Assembly: GCA_945952225.1 (NCBI GenBank)
Contig: CAMFHP010000003.1
Location: 62,001-126,000, forward strand
Direction of reading: 5' to 3'
DNA from: an uncultured Myxococcaceae bacterium
GTDB taxonomy: Bacteria > Myxococcota_A > Polyangia > Polyangiales > Ga0077539
DNA length: 64,000 bases
Shown: one piece after another, positions 8,645-17,957 of the stretch
How the letters are laid out: each line of letters opens with the position of its first letter
Numbering within the stretch: the first letter of the stretch is position 1
The notes under the pieces: generated by a model
The model's input: only the letters and a program-made list of their open reading frames with translations
Databases searched by the model: none
What the model was told of the DNA's origin: nothing
Made by a program: the position numbers and the translations under genes

Positions 8645-8860
8645 ATGGCGATCAACATCAACAACGCGCTCGACAAGGCCTACGAATCGAAGAGCCTCAA
8701 GGAGCTCGTCGACATGCCGCTCGCGGGCTTCCAGGGCCTCAGCGAAGACGCGGGCAAGACCCTCGAGAAGCTCGGTCTCAAGACCGTGCGCGACCTCGCC
8801 GAGTGGAAGTACGTCGCCTGGGCCCAGGCCATCGTGGCCCTCGCGAAGACCGAGGAGTGA
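8645..8860 (+). CDS. Small 71-residue helix-hairpin-helix-like protein
   Basis: GGAGG lies upstream of the ATG at 8645, and the composition is that of a real soluble protein (Lys and Glu rich, no Arg-rich shadow pattern). Residues about 20-60 (LKELVDMPLAG, SEDAGKTLEKLG, KTVRDLAEWK) resemble a helix-hairpin-helix unit of the type that binds DNA or mediates protein contacts. I cannot name a function. It follows the M19 gene by 78 bases and is followed by a strong hairpin. Confidence 0.75.
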   Translation: MAININNALDKAYESKSLKELVDMPLAGFQGLSEDAGKTLEKLGLKTVRDLAEWKYVAWAQAIVALAKTEE

Positions 8861-8873
8861 TCGCTCGCGCATT

Positions 8874-8914
8874 GCGCGGCGCGTGCAGGCTGCAACACGC
8901 CCGACGCGCCGCGC
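8874..8914. terminator. Strong GC hairpin between convergent genes
   Basis: An 11-bp perfect stem: GCGCGGCGCGT at 8874-8884 pairs with ACGCGCCGCGC at 8904-8914 around a 19-base loop. It sits between the small gene ending at 8860 and the leftward gene ending at 8949. There is no T-tract on either side. It probably serves as a bidirectional terminator or as a block to 3' decay. Confidence 0.6.
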
Positions 8915-8948
8915 GGATGCGCTGTGTCTCGATGGTTCCGTGCAGTGA

Positions 8949-9659
8949 CTAGAAGCGCGCGCCGAAGGCGACACGCAGGTACGCGGCCGAGGGGTTCACC
9001 GCGCCCATCGTGGTGGATTGAAGCGCGATCTGGTCCGCTGCGAGGCGCTCGTCGGTGGGCGCAGGCGGCGACGCGTCGAGCGTGGCCGGGAGCGCGCGCT
9101 GGTAGCCTCCCTCGACGGCGAGCGTGAAGCGCAGCGTGGTGGCGCCAACGCCCTCGAACCACGCGCCGCTCGTGAGCAGCACGCCGAGGCCCGCGCCGCC
9201 GTGCGCCGTCCACGCCGAGGCGTCGAGGGTGTGGTCGTTGGGGTCGCGCACCGACGCGTCGAGGGCCATGGCGCCCGCCGTGAGCCGCGCGTACGGGGTG
9301 AACCATCGCGTGAGCTCCCAGCGGAGGGAGAGGCCCGCCTGGAGCTGCCACGCGTTGAGCGACGTGGTGAACGCCTGACGCACGTAGCCCTTGTTGGCCA
9401 CGGTGCGAAAGCCCACCTCGGCGCCGAGCGTGAAGTGCGATCCGAGGTGCAGCACGTCGCGTCCGACCGAGAGACCTGACGAGGGGGGCACGCCGTTGCC
9501 CGAGAGAAAGGCCTGCATCGACGCGTCGTGCTGCCACACGGGGCCGACCTCGATGGCGACGTTCCACGGGCTGCGCGCGGGGTTCGACTGCGCGAGGGCG
9601 CTCGTGCCCGCGAGGGAGAGGGCGAGCGCGAGGCCCGCGGCGAAGGTGCGTGCGTTCAC
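8949..9659 (-). CDS. Outer-membrane beta-barrel-like protein
   Basis: 236 residues with a signal peptide cut after SALAQ. The mature part consists of alternating short beta strands with aromatic residues and Gly turns. It ends in LRVAFGARF, a C-terminal Phe preceded by alternating hydrophobics, as in outer-membrane barrels. I infer an outer-membrane protein of unknown role. The GTG start overlaps the stop of the upstream beta-propeller gene (GTGA), so the two are probably in one operon. Confidence 0.7.
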   Translation of the reverse strand: MNARTFAAGLALALSLAGTSALAQSNPARSPWNVAIEVGPVWQHDASMQAFLSGNGVPPSSGLSVGRDVLHLGSHFTLGAEVGFRTVANKGYVRQAFTTSLNAWQLQAGLSLRWELTRWFTPYARLTAGAMALDASVRDPNDHTLDASAWTAHGGAGLGVLLTSGAWFEGVGATTLRFTLAVEGGYQRALPATLDASPPAPTDERLAADQIALQSTTMGAVNPSAAYLRVAFGARF

Positions 9660-11263
9660 GGGGTCCTCCCATCGAGGAACGAGGCGAGAAGAAATCCGCG
9701 GACCGAGCGCGCGGTGTTGCGCTGCGGCTCCGTGGCGTCGAGCACGGTGAGCGCGCCCGAGGCGTCGTCGTGGAGCGCGACCACGCGCGGTGTGGTTCCG
9801 CCGAGGGGGATCACCGCGGTGACGGGCGCATCGAGGCGCACCTCGCCGGGGCTGAAGTTCGAGAGGGTGATGTATCCCACGCGGGTGCTTCCGCGCGGCG
9901 CGACCCAGAGGCGCTGACGGTCGCTGTCGAAGCGCGCGCCTTCGAGCGGAACCTCCGCGAAGATGGGCGACACCGTGCGCCGCGTGAGATCGAGCAGGCT
10001 GAGCTGTCCGCCGTTGCCGGTGCTCGGGTGGTCGATCATGAGGGCGCCGCGCTCGGGCAGCGCGAGGGCGTTGTTCACCGTGCGCGCGAGCTGCACCGTC
10101 TCGACGTTCTGACCGCGCCGCGTGTCGAGGTCCGCGAGTTCGAGGAAGCTCACCGCCGACGTGAGCAACCCCGTCGCGTAGAGCAGCGCGCGCGGCGTCG
10201 GCGTCGCGTCGCGCGGAGAGCCCGCCGTGAACAGCAGGATGCGGTTCGCAGGCGCGTCGAGGGGCACGGTGAGCGTGGTGTTGGCCCGCGCGTCGATCAC
10301 GCGCGCATCGCGGCTTCCCGGTGACACCACGAGGAGCCTGCGCGCGCCCGCGTCGCCGATGAGGGCCATGTCGCTGGGGTTCCGTCCCGCGGCGAGCTGG
10401 TTGACGCTCGGGCGAAAATCATTGGCCGACGCGTCGGCCGTGGTCACGTCGACGAGCTGCAACGCGTACACGTCGTTGGAGGCCTCGGCGCGCGCGTAGA
10501 TCGTCGAGCGCTCGGGGTCGAACACGAGCTGCGTGGGACGGATCGCGCGCGTGTCCTCGGGGAGCGTGAGGCGCACGGTGATCTCGGGCCGCGTCGGGTT
10601 CGTGAGGTCGAGGAGCGTCACGTACGCATCCGAGAGCACCACCGCGAGGCGCCGCGGCGTGCCCTGGATGGTCATCGTCGGCGAGAAGCGCACCGCGTTG
10701 GGAACGCCGCCGAAGCTCCGCACCGTGCGCCGCCGGGGGTTGGTCTCCGAGGGCGGCGCGGCGAGGTCGACGATGGCGATCTCGTTGGGGTTGAAGAGCA
10801 GTCGCCCCGAGGTGCCCGAGGGCTGGTAGTGCACCACGGCGTAGCGGCCGTCGTCGGTCTGCGACACGGCGTTGAAGGGCGAGCCCACCACGTAGGTGCG
10901 CGCCGCGGCGCCGCCCGTGGGAATGGCCGTGAGCGTGCCCGGCGTGGGCGCGATGCCCGGTTCGCCGCGCGAGCCGCGCGAGAGCACCAGCACCTCGTCG
11001 GCGCCGTTGCGCGCGAGCGAGAGCACCGGGTCGAGGCCCACGGTCACCGTGCGGGTCGAGAGTGTGGCGCGCGAGACGTCGACGACGCGCGCGGTGGCGG
11101 CGGCGGTGTCGATCCACGTGAGCGACTGGCCCGCGGCGATGGGGCCGAGCTGTGTGAAGGGCGCGTCGAGGAGGGCGTCGCGGTCGGCGCATCCGGGGGC
11201 CGCGGCGAGGGCCGCGAGGGCGGCCAGCGACGAAAGAAAACCTCTACGGGTAAGGGAGTTCAT
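9656..11263 (-). CDS. Exported beta-propeller lipoprotein
   Basis: 535 residues. The N-terminus has TRRGFLSS, similar to a Tat signal, then a hydrophobic stretch ending in APGC, a likely lipid attachment site. The rest is a series of repeated beta blades (for example FDPERSTIYARAEAS and DAGARRLLVVSPGSR) of the YVTN/WD-like propeller type. I recognise no catalytic motif. It is the middle gene of three leftward envelope genes: the upstream gene is another propeller lipoprotein and the downstream gene an outer-membrane protein. The function is unknown; a surface scaffold is possible. Confidence 0.75.
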   Translation of the reverse strand: MNSLTRRGFLSSLAALAALAAAPGCADRDALLDAPFTQLGPIAAGQSLTWIDTAAATARVVDVSRATLSTRTVTVGLDPVLSLARNGADEVLVLSRGSRGEPGIAPTPGTLTAIPTGGAAARTYVVGSPFNAVSQTDDGRYAVVHYQPSGTSGRLLFNPNEIAIVDLAAPPSETNPRRRTVRSFGGVPNAVRFSPTMTIQGTPRRLAVVLSDAYVTLLDLTNPTRPEITVRLTLPEDTRAIRPTQLVFDPERSTIYARAEASNDVYALQLVDVTTADASANDFRPSVNQLAAGRNPSDMALIGDAGARRLLVVSPGSRDARVIDARANTTLTVPLDAPANRILLFTAGSPRDATPTPRALLYATGLLTSAVSFLELADLDTRRGQNVETVQLARTVNNALALPERGALMIDHPSTGNGGQLSLLDLTRRTVSPIFAEVPLEGARFDSDRQRLWVAPRGSTRVGYITLSNFSPGEVRLDAPVTAVIPLGGTTPRVVALHDDASGALTVLDATEPQRNTARSVRGFLLASFLDGRTP

Positions 11264-11268
11264 GGCGG

Positions 11269-12960
11269 TCAGTCCACGACGCGGCTGTTGAGTTCGAAGC
11301 CCGTGAGCGACTGGAGCGCGCCGGTGTTCCAGTCGACGAAGGTGATGCGTCCCTCGGGGTGATCCTGGCCGATGAAGGCCCGCGCGGTGCCGGGCACGGC
11401 GCCCACCGAGAGCGGCGGCGACCCGAGCTGGATCGTGTCGATCACGAAGTTGCGCATCGACACCCGCTGCGCCTGCGCCACGAGCCGCGCGTCATCACGG
11501 AGCAGCACGAACGACGCGCTCCCGTCGGGCACGATCGCGAAGGGCCCAACCTCCGCGGGCGTGAGCTGGAGCTTCGCGAAGCGCGTCGCCACGTCGAAGA
11601 GGCTGTACCCGTACGAGCGGTCGATCTGCGTCTCCAGGTCGATCCCGGCCTGCGCGGGATCGCCCGGCGTGCGGGCGTGCACGACGAGGGCGGTGCGTCC
11701 GTCGGGCGCGAAGGCCATCGCGCGCACGGGCTTGCGGAGCCGCACGATCGTGAGGGGCGCGGCCTCGGTCGTGAGGTCCATGAGGGTCATGCGTTCGAGC
11801 GGGAGGGCCGTGGTGTAGAGCAGCGCGCGCGAGCCCTCGGGCGAGAGGGTGACCGAGCCCACGAACTCGCCGGTCACCGCGGTGCGCCGCAGCGTCGTCG
11901 CGTCGGTGAAGCCCATCGGCAGCGGGATGCGCACCACCTCGGAGCGCGCGCGCAGCACGGCCAGCGCGTAGGCGCCCGACGGTGCGATGTCGAGGTCGGT
12001 GACCGCCGAGCCCAGGTCGAGCGCGGTGATCGCGCGGGTGTTGAGATCCACGAGGCGCAGCGTGCCGGTGCCCTCGACGCGGGCCACGGCGTAGCGGCCG
12101 TCGGGGGTGATGGAGACGTCGCGCGCAGGTGCCGTGAGGTCGGCGGCATCGGGGCTCGCATCGGCGCTCGCATCGACCGATCCGTCGGCGCCGCCGTCCA
12201 TGGTGACGGGCACGATGCTCGTAGCTTCGAGCGAGATGTTGGGCACGAGCGTGGGCCCGGTGATCTCGCGGAACCGCAGGATCGAGATGCCATCTTCGGT
12301 CACCACGAAGGCGCTCGCACCGTCGGCGCTGAAGAGCACATCGAGCGTGCGGAAGCCCACGGAGAGCTGCACCGCGCTGTCGCCCGCTTCATCGAGGGTC
12401 ACGAGCGTGAGGTCTTGAAAGCTCCCGGTGTTGACCGTCGCGCCGCGCACCGAGGCGTCGAAGTAGATCACCGCGTGACGTCCGTCGGGCGCGATGGCGA
12501 TGGCGTTGGCGCCGGGCACCACGGGCACGTTCGAACGCACGGTGCCGCGCTCGGTGGTGCGCAGAATGGTGAGCGTGTTCGAGTTGACGTTCACCACGAG
12601 GGCCGTGTCGCGGCCGGGAACGGTCGCGAGGTAGGTGGGTCCGTCGCCCGCTTCGAGGGTCTCGATCGCGAGGGTGCGCGAGTCGATCACGGCGACCGTG
12701 TCGCGCGTGGGATTGGCCACGTAGACCCAGCGTCCGCCGGCCTGCGGGGTCTGGAACGTGCGGCGCTCTTCGACCTCGGGCGGCGGCACGATCACGCTCG
12801 AATCGACGGCCGCGTCGGTGCGCGCGGCGGCGTCTCGCACCGGCGGTTCGGGGTCGTAGCTCCCCGCGCCGCCCGCTGCGTCTGCACCGCACGCGTGGAG
12901 CGCAGCGCTCGCGACGACGAGCAGCGGCACGGTGAGCAGGTACTTCCAAGAAGGGCTCAT
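11269..12960 (-). CDS. YVTN-type beta-propeller lipoprotein
   Basis: 563 residues from the ATG at 12960, with signal peptide and lipobox LHAC (Cys24). An Asp/Ala-rich linker is followed by propeller blades such as GRWVYVANPTRDTVAVIDSR and APDGRHAVIYFD, the YVTN repeat style. A second Asp/Ser-rich insertion (GGADGSVDASADASPDAAD) interrupts the propeller. The stop is 5 bases before the start of the next propeller gene. The two proteins look like diverged relatives and may form a pair at the cell surface (inference). A GTG 30 bases upstream is less likely because it would put charged residues before the signal peptide. Confidence 0.75.
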   Translation of the reverse strand: MSPSWKYLLTVPLLVVASAALHACGADAAGGAGSYDPEPPVRDAAARTDAAVDSSVIVPPPEVEERRTFQTPQAGGRWVYVANPTRDTVAVIDSRTLAIETLEAGDGPTYLATVPGRDTALVVNVNSNTLTILRTTERGTVRSNVPVVPGANAIAIAPDGRHAVIYFDASVRGATVNTGSFQDLTLVTLDEAGDSAVQLSVGFRTLDVLFSADGASAFVVTEDGISILRFREITGPTLVPNISLEATSIVPVTMDGGADGSVDASADASPDAADLTAPARDVSITPDGRYAVARVEGTGTLRLVDLNTRAITALDLGSAVTDLDIAPSGAYALAVLRARSEVVRIPLPMGFTDATTLRRTAVTGEFVGSVTLSPEGSRALLYTTALPLERMTLMDLTTEAAPLTIVRLRKPVRAMAFAPDGRTALVVHARTPGDPAQAGIDLETQIDRSYGYSLFDVATRFAKLQLTPAEVGPFAIVPDGSASFVLLRDDARLVAQAQRVSMRNFVIDTIQLGSPPLSVGAVPGTARAFIGQDHPEGRITFVDWNTGALQSLTGFELNSRVVD

Positions 12961-13101
12961 GCGCAGAGCCCAGAGCAGCAAGCGGGCCATGCGGTGTGCT
13001 CGTCGCGCGATGGAGACAAAACACCGTGTGCAATGGAGGAACGTGCGAGATGCGTCGGCGGCGCTACGACGCGCGAGGCAGGGCGTGCGGAGGCGTCACA
13101 G

Positions 13102-13671
13102 TCACGGCGTGCCGACGCGGACCACCACGAGCGCGCGGTCGTCGGCGCTGCGCGGGAGGAACACGGCGCGGAAGGTTCCGCGGCCCTCGTCGCAGCGGGC
13201 TTCGACGGCGCGTGCGCGGCGCGCGCGGGCTTCGAGGGGCGGGCGCACGGTGTCGCGCACGAACGCGGGCCAGGTGGGGCGCGGCGAGGCCAAGGGCGCG
13301 AGCGCATCGGGCAGCGGCGCGGGGCCGAGCACGGTGCAGCGTCCGTTGCCGAGGAGGGGCACCGCGGGTTGAAACGCACGGCGCACTTCGTCGGCGGTGT
13401 TGTGCGCGTGGAGGTCGTCGAGCGCGCGTCGCCAGCCCTGCTCGGTCACGCCCAGGGGAACGTGCTCTTCTTGAAGGTCGTGGAGGAGCGTGAGGCGCTG
13501 GAGGAGCTCGGCCTGCGCGAGGGCTTCGGTGTCGCTCACGGCGCGCACGTCGCCGCCCGCGGTGAGCGCGCGGTGCAGGGCGGCGAGGGCTTCGACAGGT
13601 CCGTCGGGGGGAGGCGTCGGAGAGCGCGTGCACCCGAGCGCGAGGAGGGCGAGCGCGAGGCGGCGGGTCAC
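13102..13671 (-). CDS. Small hypothetical lipoprotein
   Basis: 189 residues from a GTG at 13671 that overlaps the stop of the upstream PHP-domain gene (GTGA). A very short signal sequence ends in LALGC (Cys14), followed by a Pro-rich linker. The mature domain is mixed alpha/beta with no motif I recognise. It is probably cotranslated with the PHP lipoprotein and may be its partner. A longer frame exists upstream, but it is antisense-like and Arg-rich. Confidence 0.6.
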   Translation of the reverse strand: MTRRLALALLALGCTRSPTPPPDGPVEALAALHRALTAGGDVRAVSDTEALAQAELLQRLTLLHDLQEEHVPLGVTEQGWRRALDDLHAHNTADEVRRAFQPAVPLLGNGRCTVLGPAPLPDALAPLASPRPTWPAFVRDTVRPPLEARARRARAVEARCDEGRGTFRAVFLPRSADDRALVVVRVGTP

Positions 13672-16400
13672 GGGCGCAGGAAGATCGGGTTGCTCACGCC
13701 GAACGCGCTGCGGTTCGGGTGCACGGGGTCGAGGGCGGCGCCGCGCACGGCCACGACGACCCATCCGTTCTGCGGCGCCACGGGCACCATCACGTCGCCG
13801 CGGAAGCGCACCACGGGGTTCGTCGGGTCACGGCGCGAGGCGTCGAGGGTGATCGACTGCACGAGCGTGGCGTTGATGGGCGCGCTCGCGTCGGCGGTGG
13901 AGCCCGCGCCGTCGGTGCCGTTGGTGTACACGTCGAGGCGATCGACGTTGACCCACGGAGCGGCCTGCACGCGCACGTTCACGCGGGCCATGGTGCCCGC
14001 GCCGCTGAGCTCCTGGCCCGTGCCCACGGCGGTGCCACCCCCGGCGGGCGCGGCGGTCACGTCGAGGTACACGCCGCCCGAGATGGTGGTGCGTCCGTTG
14101 GCGACGGCGTCACGGATGCCGTTGGGGGTGTCCATGCGCGGGTCGTCGGTGCCGAGCTGCATGCACGTGCGGGGATAGCCCACGGGGCTTCCGCTCTGGA
14201 TCGAGTGGCTGTCCGACGAGCCCACGGCGAAGACCCTGCGGCCGCGGTTGAGGAACGAGAACCAGTCGCGCACGCCGTCGCGGTTGTTGCTGTCGAAGAA
14301 CCCGCTGTCGTTGAAGAACTCGACGGCGGTGAAGCGGTCGTCCCAGAGGTCGGTGCGCGAGGCCGTGCCCGTGGCGGGGTTGTAACCCGCGGCGGTGAAG
14401 TAGCCGCTGATGGCGGGGCCGCGCGGGTGGTTGATCACGAACGCGGGCTGCTCGCGGCGCGCGCGCACATCGGCGAACACCGCGGGCGGCGCGCGTCCGG
14501 CCCAGTCGAAGATCCCGCCGTTGCGGGCCGCGGGGTTCACCTCCAGCGGGAACACCCCGAAGTGGCCCCACGCGAAGGTGGTGAGCTCCAGCGAGGTGAG
14601 GCCGAACATGTACGCATCGAGGCCCATCTCGCGCACGAGGGGCTGCCACTCGGCGACGTACTCGTGGTCCGAGCGCGCGGGCACCTCGAGGCCATCGCCC
14701 GCGGCCGAGGCGAGCTTGAAGCGCGCGGCGTCGCGCGAATCGGGCGAGCGCGTGGTGTGAATGTGAAAGTCGCCGCACTGCACGTTCGGCGTGTCGACCA
14801 CACGACGGAGCGCGACGCGCACGTCGACGGTGCCGTTGGCGGCCACGGTCTGCATCGTGTCGCTGAGGTCGTATTCGAAGCCGCGCGAGACCACCACGCG
14901 GTAGCGCCCCGGAGGCACGCGCAGCGTGGTGTCGCCGTTGGTGGGAAAGTCTACGTGGAGGCGCCCGAAGGGCACCGTGGGCTCGCCGAAGGAGAAGGGC
15001 ACCGTGGGCACGCTCGCGCCCATCGGGATCACCTGCACGCGCACCGGGAGGGGCTGCATCGTCGTCGCGTCGGTGGCCACCACGTGCACGTTGCCCGAGG
15101 CCCCGAGCTGGAGGCGCGCGGTGCCCTCCGTGGCCGCGACGGCGACCGGTCCCACCACGGTGTCGCCGCGGCGGTACCCCGTGAGCGACACGGCCATGCC
15201 CGACGGAACGTGCAGCGTGAAGTTGCCCATCGCGTCGGTGGTCACGCGCGAGAGGTCGTTCTGCACGGCGGTCATCCCCGCGTCGGGGATCATCATCGTG
15301 TTGGGCACGGTGGCGTGCACGCGCACGCCCGCGGCGGGCATTCCTGCGGCGTCGACGACGGTGCCGCGAATCTCGCGCAGCGTGGCCCCCGAGGCGCGGG
15401 CGACGGCCTGCTGGAGCCCGTCGATGCCGCGGCCGCCGATCACGATGCGCCCGACGTGCTTGCGTTCGAGCGGCTGCATACAGCCCGCGAGGTCGAGGCC
15501 CGGCGCGTTGAAGAGGTCGAAGCCCGAGATGGAGATGAACTGCGAGAGCGTGCCCGTGGGCACCTGCCACGCCCAGCTCGTGGCGTCGTCGTCGACCCAG
15601 AAGATCCCGCTGGCCGCAGGCGGCGCGCCGTCGTCGCCGGTCTCGAAGAAGCCGTAGCCCGGGATGTACCGCTGCATGCGGTAGCCCTGAAAGAACGCGT
15701 TGGTCACGAACTGCACGGCGTACCCGTAGGGGTTGCGCACGTCGAAGGTCGCGAACACGTCGACGTAGTCGTTGCCCGCGCGGAGCTCGTAGTCGAGCGC
15801 GACGTTCACGTCGTTGTAGTCGGCGCGCACGATGGTGCGACCGAACTCGTCGATGAAGGGAATCGCGCGCATGGGACCCGACGCGCGCACCACCGCGGTG
15901 CCGTCGCGCGAGCCGTCGTTGAGCACGGTGACCGAGTCGGTGGCGACGGTGTAACGACCGAGGCCGAACATCATCTCGTTGAAGTCGCCCGCGTCGACGA
16001 GGCGTCCGCCCTCGACCCGCGCGACGCCCACGGGCGTGCCTCCCCAGGGGTTGTATCCGTCGGACGCGCGCGCGCCCTCGATGAGCAGCGCCACGCGCTC
16101 GTTGGCGAGCACGAGGTCGTTGGCCTTCCAGTACGCGAGGCCCGTGCGGCTCGCGGGGAGCTCGCTCGCTTCGAGGCGCCCCGCGCGCACGCCGCCCGCG
16201 GGCACGGTGAGCGGATTGGCGTCGCCGTCGGTGCCCACTTCGAAGCTCCGCGACGGGCACATCACCGGGGTGACCTGCTCGCTCGTGGCGTCGCTCGCGT
16301 CGGCGCCGCCGTCACCGGGCGACGGGCTCGGCGACGTGCTGCACGAGAGGTTGAACGCGACGAGACCCACCAGCCCGATCGAAGACCGTGAAGCGCGCAT
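13668..16400 (-). CDS. CehA/McbA-type PHP-domain lipoprotein
   Basis: 910 residues from the ATG at 16400. The signal peptide ends in NLSC (Cys20), an imperfect lipobox. A large N-terminal beta-rich region follows. A carboxypeptidase-regulatory-like domain (about 340-425, REIRGTVVDAAGMPAAG) comes before the PHP-type metallohydrolase domain. That domain starts at CGDFHIHTTRSPDS (His546, His548) and continues with ARSDHEYVAEW, VINHPRG and SSDSHS, the expected metal-binding blocks. The CehA/McbA group includes carbaryl hydrolases, but the substrate here is unknown. The gene is divergent from the P450 gene. Surface or periplasmic location is inferred from the signal. Confidence 0.8.
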   Translation of the reverse strand: MRASRSSIGLVGLVAFNLSCSTSPSPSPGDGGADASDATSEQVTPVMCPSRSFEVGTDGDANPLTVPAGGVRAGRLEASELPASRTGLAYWKANDLVLANERVALLIEGARASDGYNPWGGTPVGVARVEGGRLVDAGDFNEMMFGLGRYTVATDSVTVLNDGSRDGTAVVRASGPMRAIPFIDEFGRTIVRADYNDVNVALDYELRAGNDYVDVFATFDVRNPYGYAVQFVTNAFFQGYRMQRYIPGYGFFETGDDGAPPAASGIFWVDDDATSWAWQVPTGTLSQFISISGFDLFNAPGLDLAGCMQPLERKHVGRIVIGGRGIDGLQQAVARASGATLREIRGTVVDAAGMPAAGVRVHATVPNTMMIPDAGMTAVQNDLSRVTTDAMGNFTLHVPSGMAVSLTGYRRGDTVVGPVAVAATEGTARLQLGASGNVHVVATDATTMQPLPVRVQVIPMGASVPTVPFSFGEPTVPFGRLHVDFPTNGDTTLRVPPGRYRVVVSRGFEYDLSDTMQTVAANGTVDVRVALRRVVDTPNVQCGDFHIHTTRSPDSRDAARFKLASAAGDGLEVPARSDHEYVAEWQPLVREMGLDAYMFGLTSLELTTFAWGHFGVFPLEVNPAARNGGIFDWAGRAPPAVFADVRARREQPAFVINHPRGPAISGYFTAAGYNPATGTASRTDLWDDRFTAVEFFNDSGFFDSNNRDGVRDWFSFLNRGRRVFAVGSSDSHSIQSGSPVGYPRTCMQLGTDDPRMDTPNGIRDAVANGRTTISGGVYLDVTAAPAGGGTAVGTGQELSGAGTMARVNVRVQAAPWVNVDRLDVYTNGTDGAGSTADASAPINATLVQSITLDASRRDPTNPVVRFRGDVMVPVAPQNGWVVVAVRGAALDPVHPNRSAFGVSNPIFLRP

Positions 16401-16495
16401 GACGGGTGTTGTCACCGAGTTGTTTCCAGAAAGCAACACAGCGCGGGAGGGCTGTCTTCACGGCCTTTCGCAATCGGAGTACGACCTCCCGCGTC

Positions 16496-17842
16496 ATGGC
16501 ACTCCCGCCCGGCCCGCAGGCCCTCTCGCCCATGGATCTCTGGCGCTGGCTCTGGCAGCCGTTCCCCTTTCTCGAAGGGCTGCGCGCGCGACACGGAGAG
16601 ACGTTCACCCTGGGCATTCCGGGCATGCCGCCCCTCGTGGTGCTCACCAACGCCGAGCACATCCGCGAGGTGTTCGCGGGCAGCGGCGATGACCTCCACG
16701 CGGGCTCCGTGGCCGTGGCGCTGCGTCCCTTTCTCGGCGCCCGCTCGCTCCTCCTCCTCGACGGCCCCGAGCACCTGCACATGCGACGGCTGATGCTCCC
16801 GCCCTTTCACGGCGAGCGCATGCAGGCCTACGGGCGCGACATGATCGCGATCACCCACGAGGCCATCGACGCGTGGCCCGTGGGCGAGGCGTTCCCGATC
16901 CATCGCACCATGCAGCGGATCACCCTCGACGTGATCCTCCGCACGGTCTTCGGCCTCGACGACGGCGACGCCCACGCGCGCATCGGAGGTCTGCTCGAAC
17001 AGCTCCTCGACGTGGCCACCTGGCCGCCGTTGTTGATGCCCTTCATGCAGCACGACCTCGGGCGATGGTCTCCGTGGGGGCGCTACCAACGCCTCGCAGA
17101 CGAGGCCAACCGCGCGCTGCTCGACATCGTGCAGCGGCGGCGCGCGCAGGGCACCGCGGGCCGCGTCGACATCCTCTCGATGCTCCTCGACGCGCGCGAT
17201 GAGCAGGGCGACGGACTCGGCGAAGAAGACCTCCGCGACCAGCTCGTGACGCTCCTCGTGGCGGGCCACGAGACCACGGCCACCTCGCTCGCGTGGACGT
17301 TTCAGTTCGTGCTCGCGCGGCCCGACGTGCGCGCGCGCCTCGGGGCCGAGCTCGACGCCGCCCGCGCGCAGGGAGCGCTCACGCCCGAGCGCATCGCGAA
17401 GCTCGACTACCTCGACGGGGTGATCCGCGAGACGCTGCGGCTGCGGCCGGTGATTCCGCTCGTGGGCCGTGAGCTCATGCGACCGATGCGCATCGCGAAC
17501 CTCGACCTGCCCGCGGGCGTCGCCGTGGCGCCGTCGATCTACCTCGCGCACCGCAACCCCGAGGTGTTCCCCGATCCCGATCGCTTCGACCCCGAGCGCT
17601 TTCTCCGCAGGCGCTACGCGGCGTCGGAGTGGTTCCCCTTCGGCGGCGGAATCCGTCGGTGCATCGGGATGGCCTTCGCGCTCTACGAGATGAAGATGGT
17701 GCTCGCGACGGTGCTCGCGCGCGTCGACCTGCGTGCGGCTTCGCAGAAGCCCGTGGTGCCCGTGCGAAGGGCCATCACCCTGAGCCCCTCCGAGGGGATG
17801 CCCGTGGTGGTCACCTCGCGCTGGCCCCGCTTCGTGGATTGA
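16496..17842 (+). CDS. Cytochrome P450
   Basis: 448 residues. The I-helix motif AGHETTA, the ExxR motif in ETLRLRP and the heme-binding loop FPFGGGIRRCIG (Cys389) are all intact, so an active monooxygenase is expected. The bacterial soluble type has no membrane anchor. The ATG at 16496 gives MALPPGPQ, a usual N-terminus. The frame is open further upstream into the divergent region. No ferredoxin or biosynthetic partner is adjacent, so the substrate cannot be predicted. Confidence 0.93.
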   Translation: MALPPGPQALSPMDLWRWLWQPFPFLEGLRARHGETFTLGIPGMPPLVVLTNAEHIREVFAGSGDDLHAGSVAVALRPFLGARSLLLLDGPEHLHMRRLMLPPFHGERMQAYGRDMIAITHEAIDAWPVGEAFPIHRTMQRITLDVILRTVFGLDDGDAHARIGGLLEQLLDVATWPPLLMPFMQHDLGRWSPWGRYQRLADEANRALLDIVQRRRAQGTAGRVDILSMLLDARDEQGDGLGEEDLRDQLVTLLVAGHETTATSLAWTFQFVLARPDVRARLGAELDAARAQGALTPERIAKLDYLDGVIRETLRLRPVIPLVGRELMRPMRIANLDLPAGVAVAPSIYLAHRNPEVFPDPDRFDPERFLRRRYAASEWFPFGGGIRRCIGMAFALYEMKMVLATVLARVDLRAASQKPVVPVRRAITLSPSEGMPVVVTSRWPRFVD

Positions 17843-17888
17843 CCGACGGCGCCCGCGCGAGGTGTCGGTGAGACCTTCGCAGGAGCCC

Positions 17889-17940
17889 AAATAAAGTCGA
17901 GGGAGAGACAACCGCCCTCTCGGGGATCGTCCCTCCCTCG
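17889..17940 (-). terminator. Rho-independent-type terminator for leftward transcript
   Basis: On the minus strand, CGAGGGAG (17940-17933) pairs with CTCCCTCG (17905-17898), an 8-bp perfect stem, followed directly by ACTTTATTT. On the plus strand no T-tract follows, so it would not terminate the P450 transcript in the usual way. The next annotated leftward gene ends 677 bases upstream. Confidence 0.6.
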
Positions 17941-17957
17941 CCGGGAGTCTCGCGGTC

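Noticed and set aside
11359-14178. 939-codon frame on the plus strand
   Set aside because: It is antisense to the propeller, small lipoprotein and PHP genes and has His/Arg/Glu-rich composition typical of shadow frames in GC-rich DNA.
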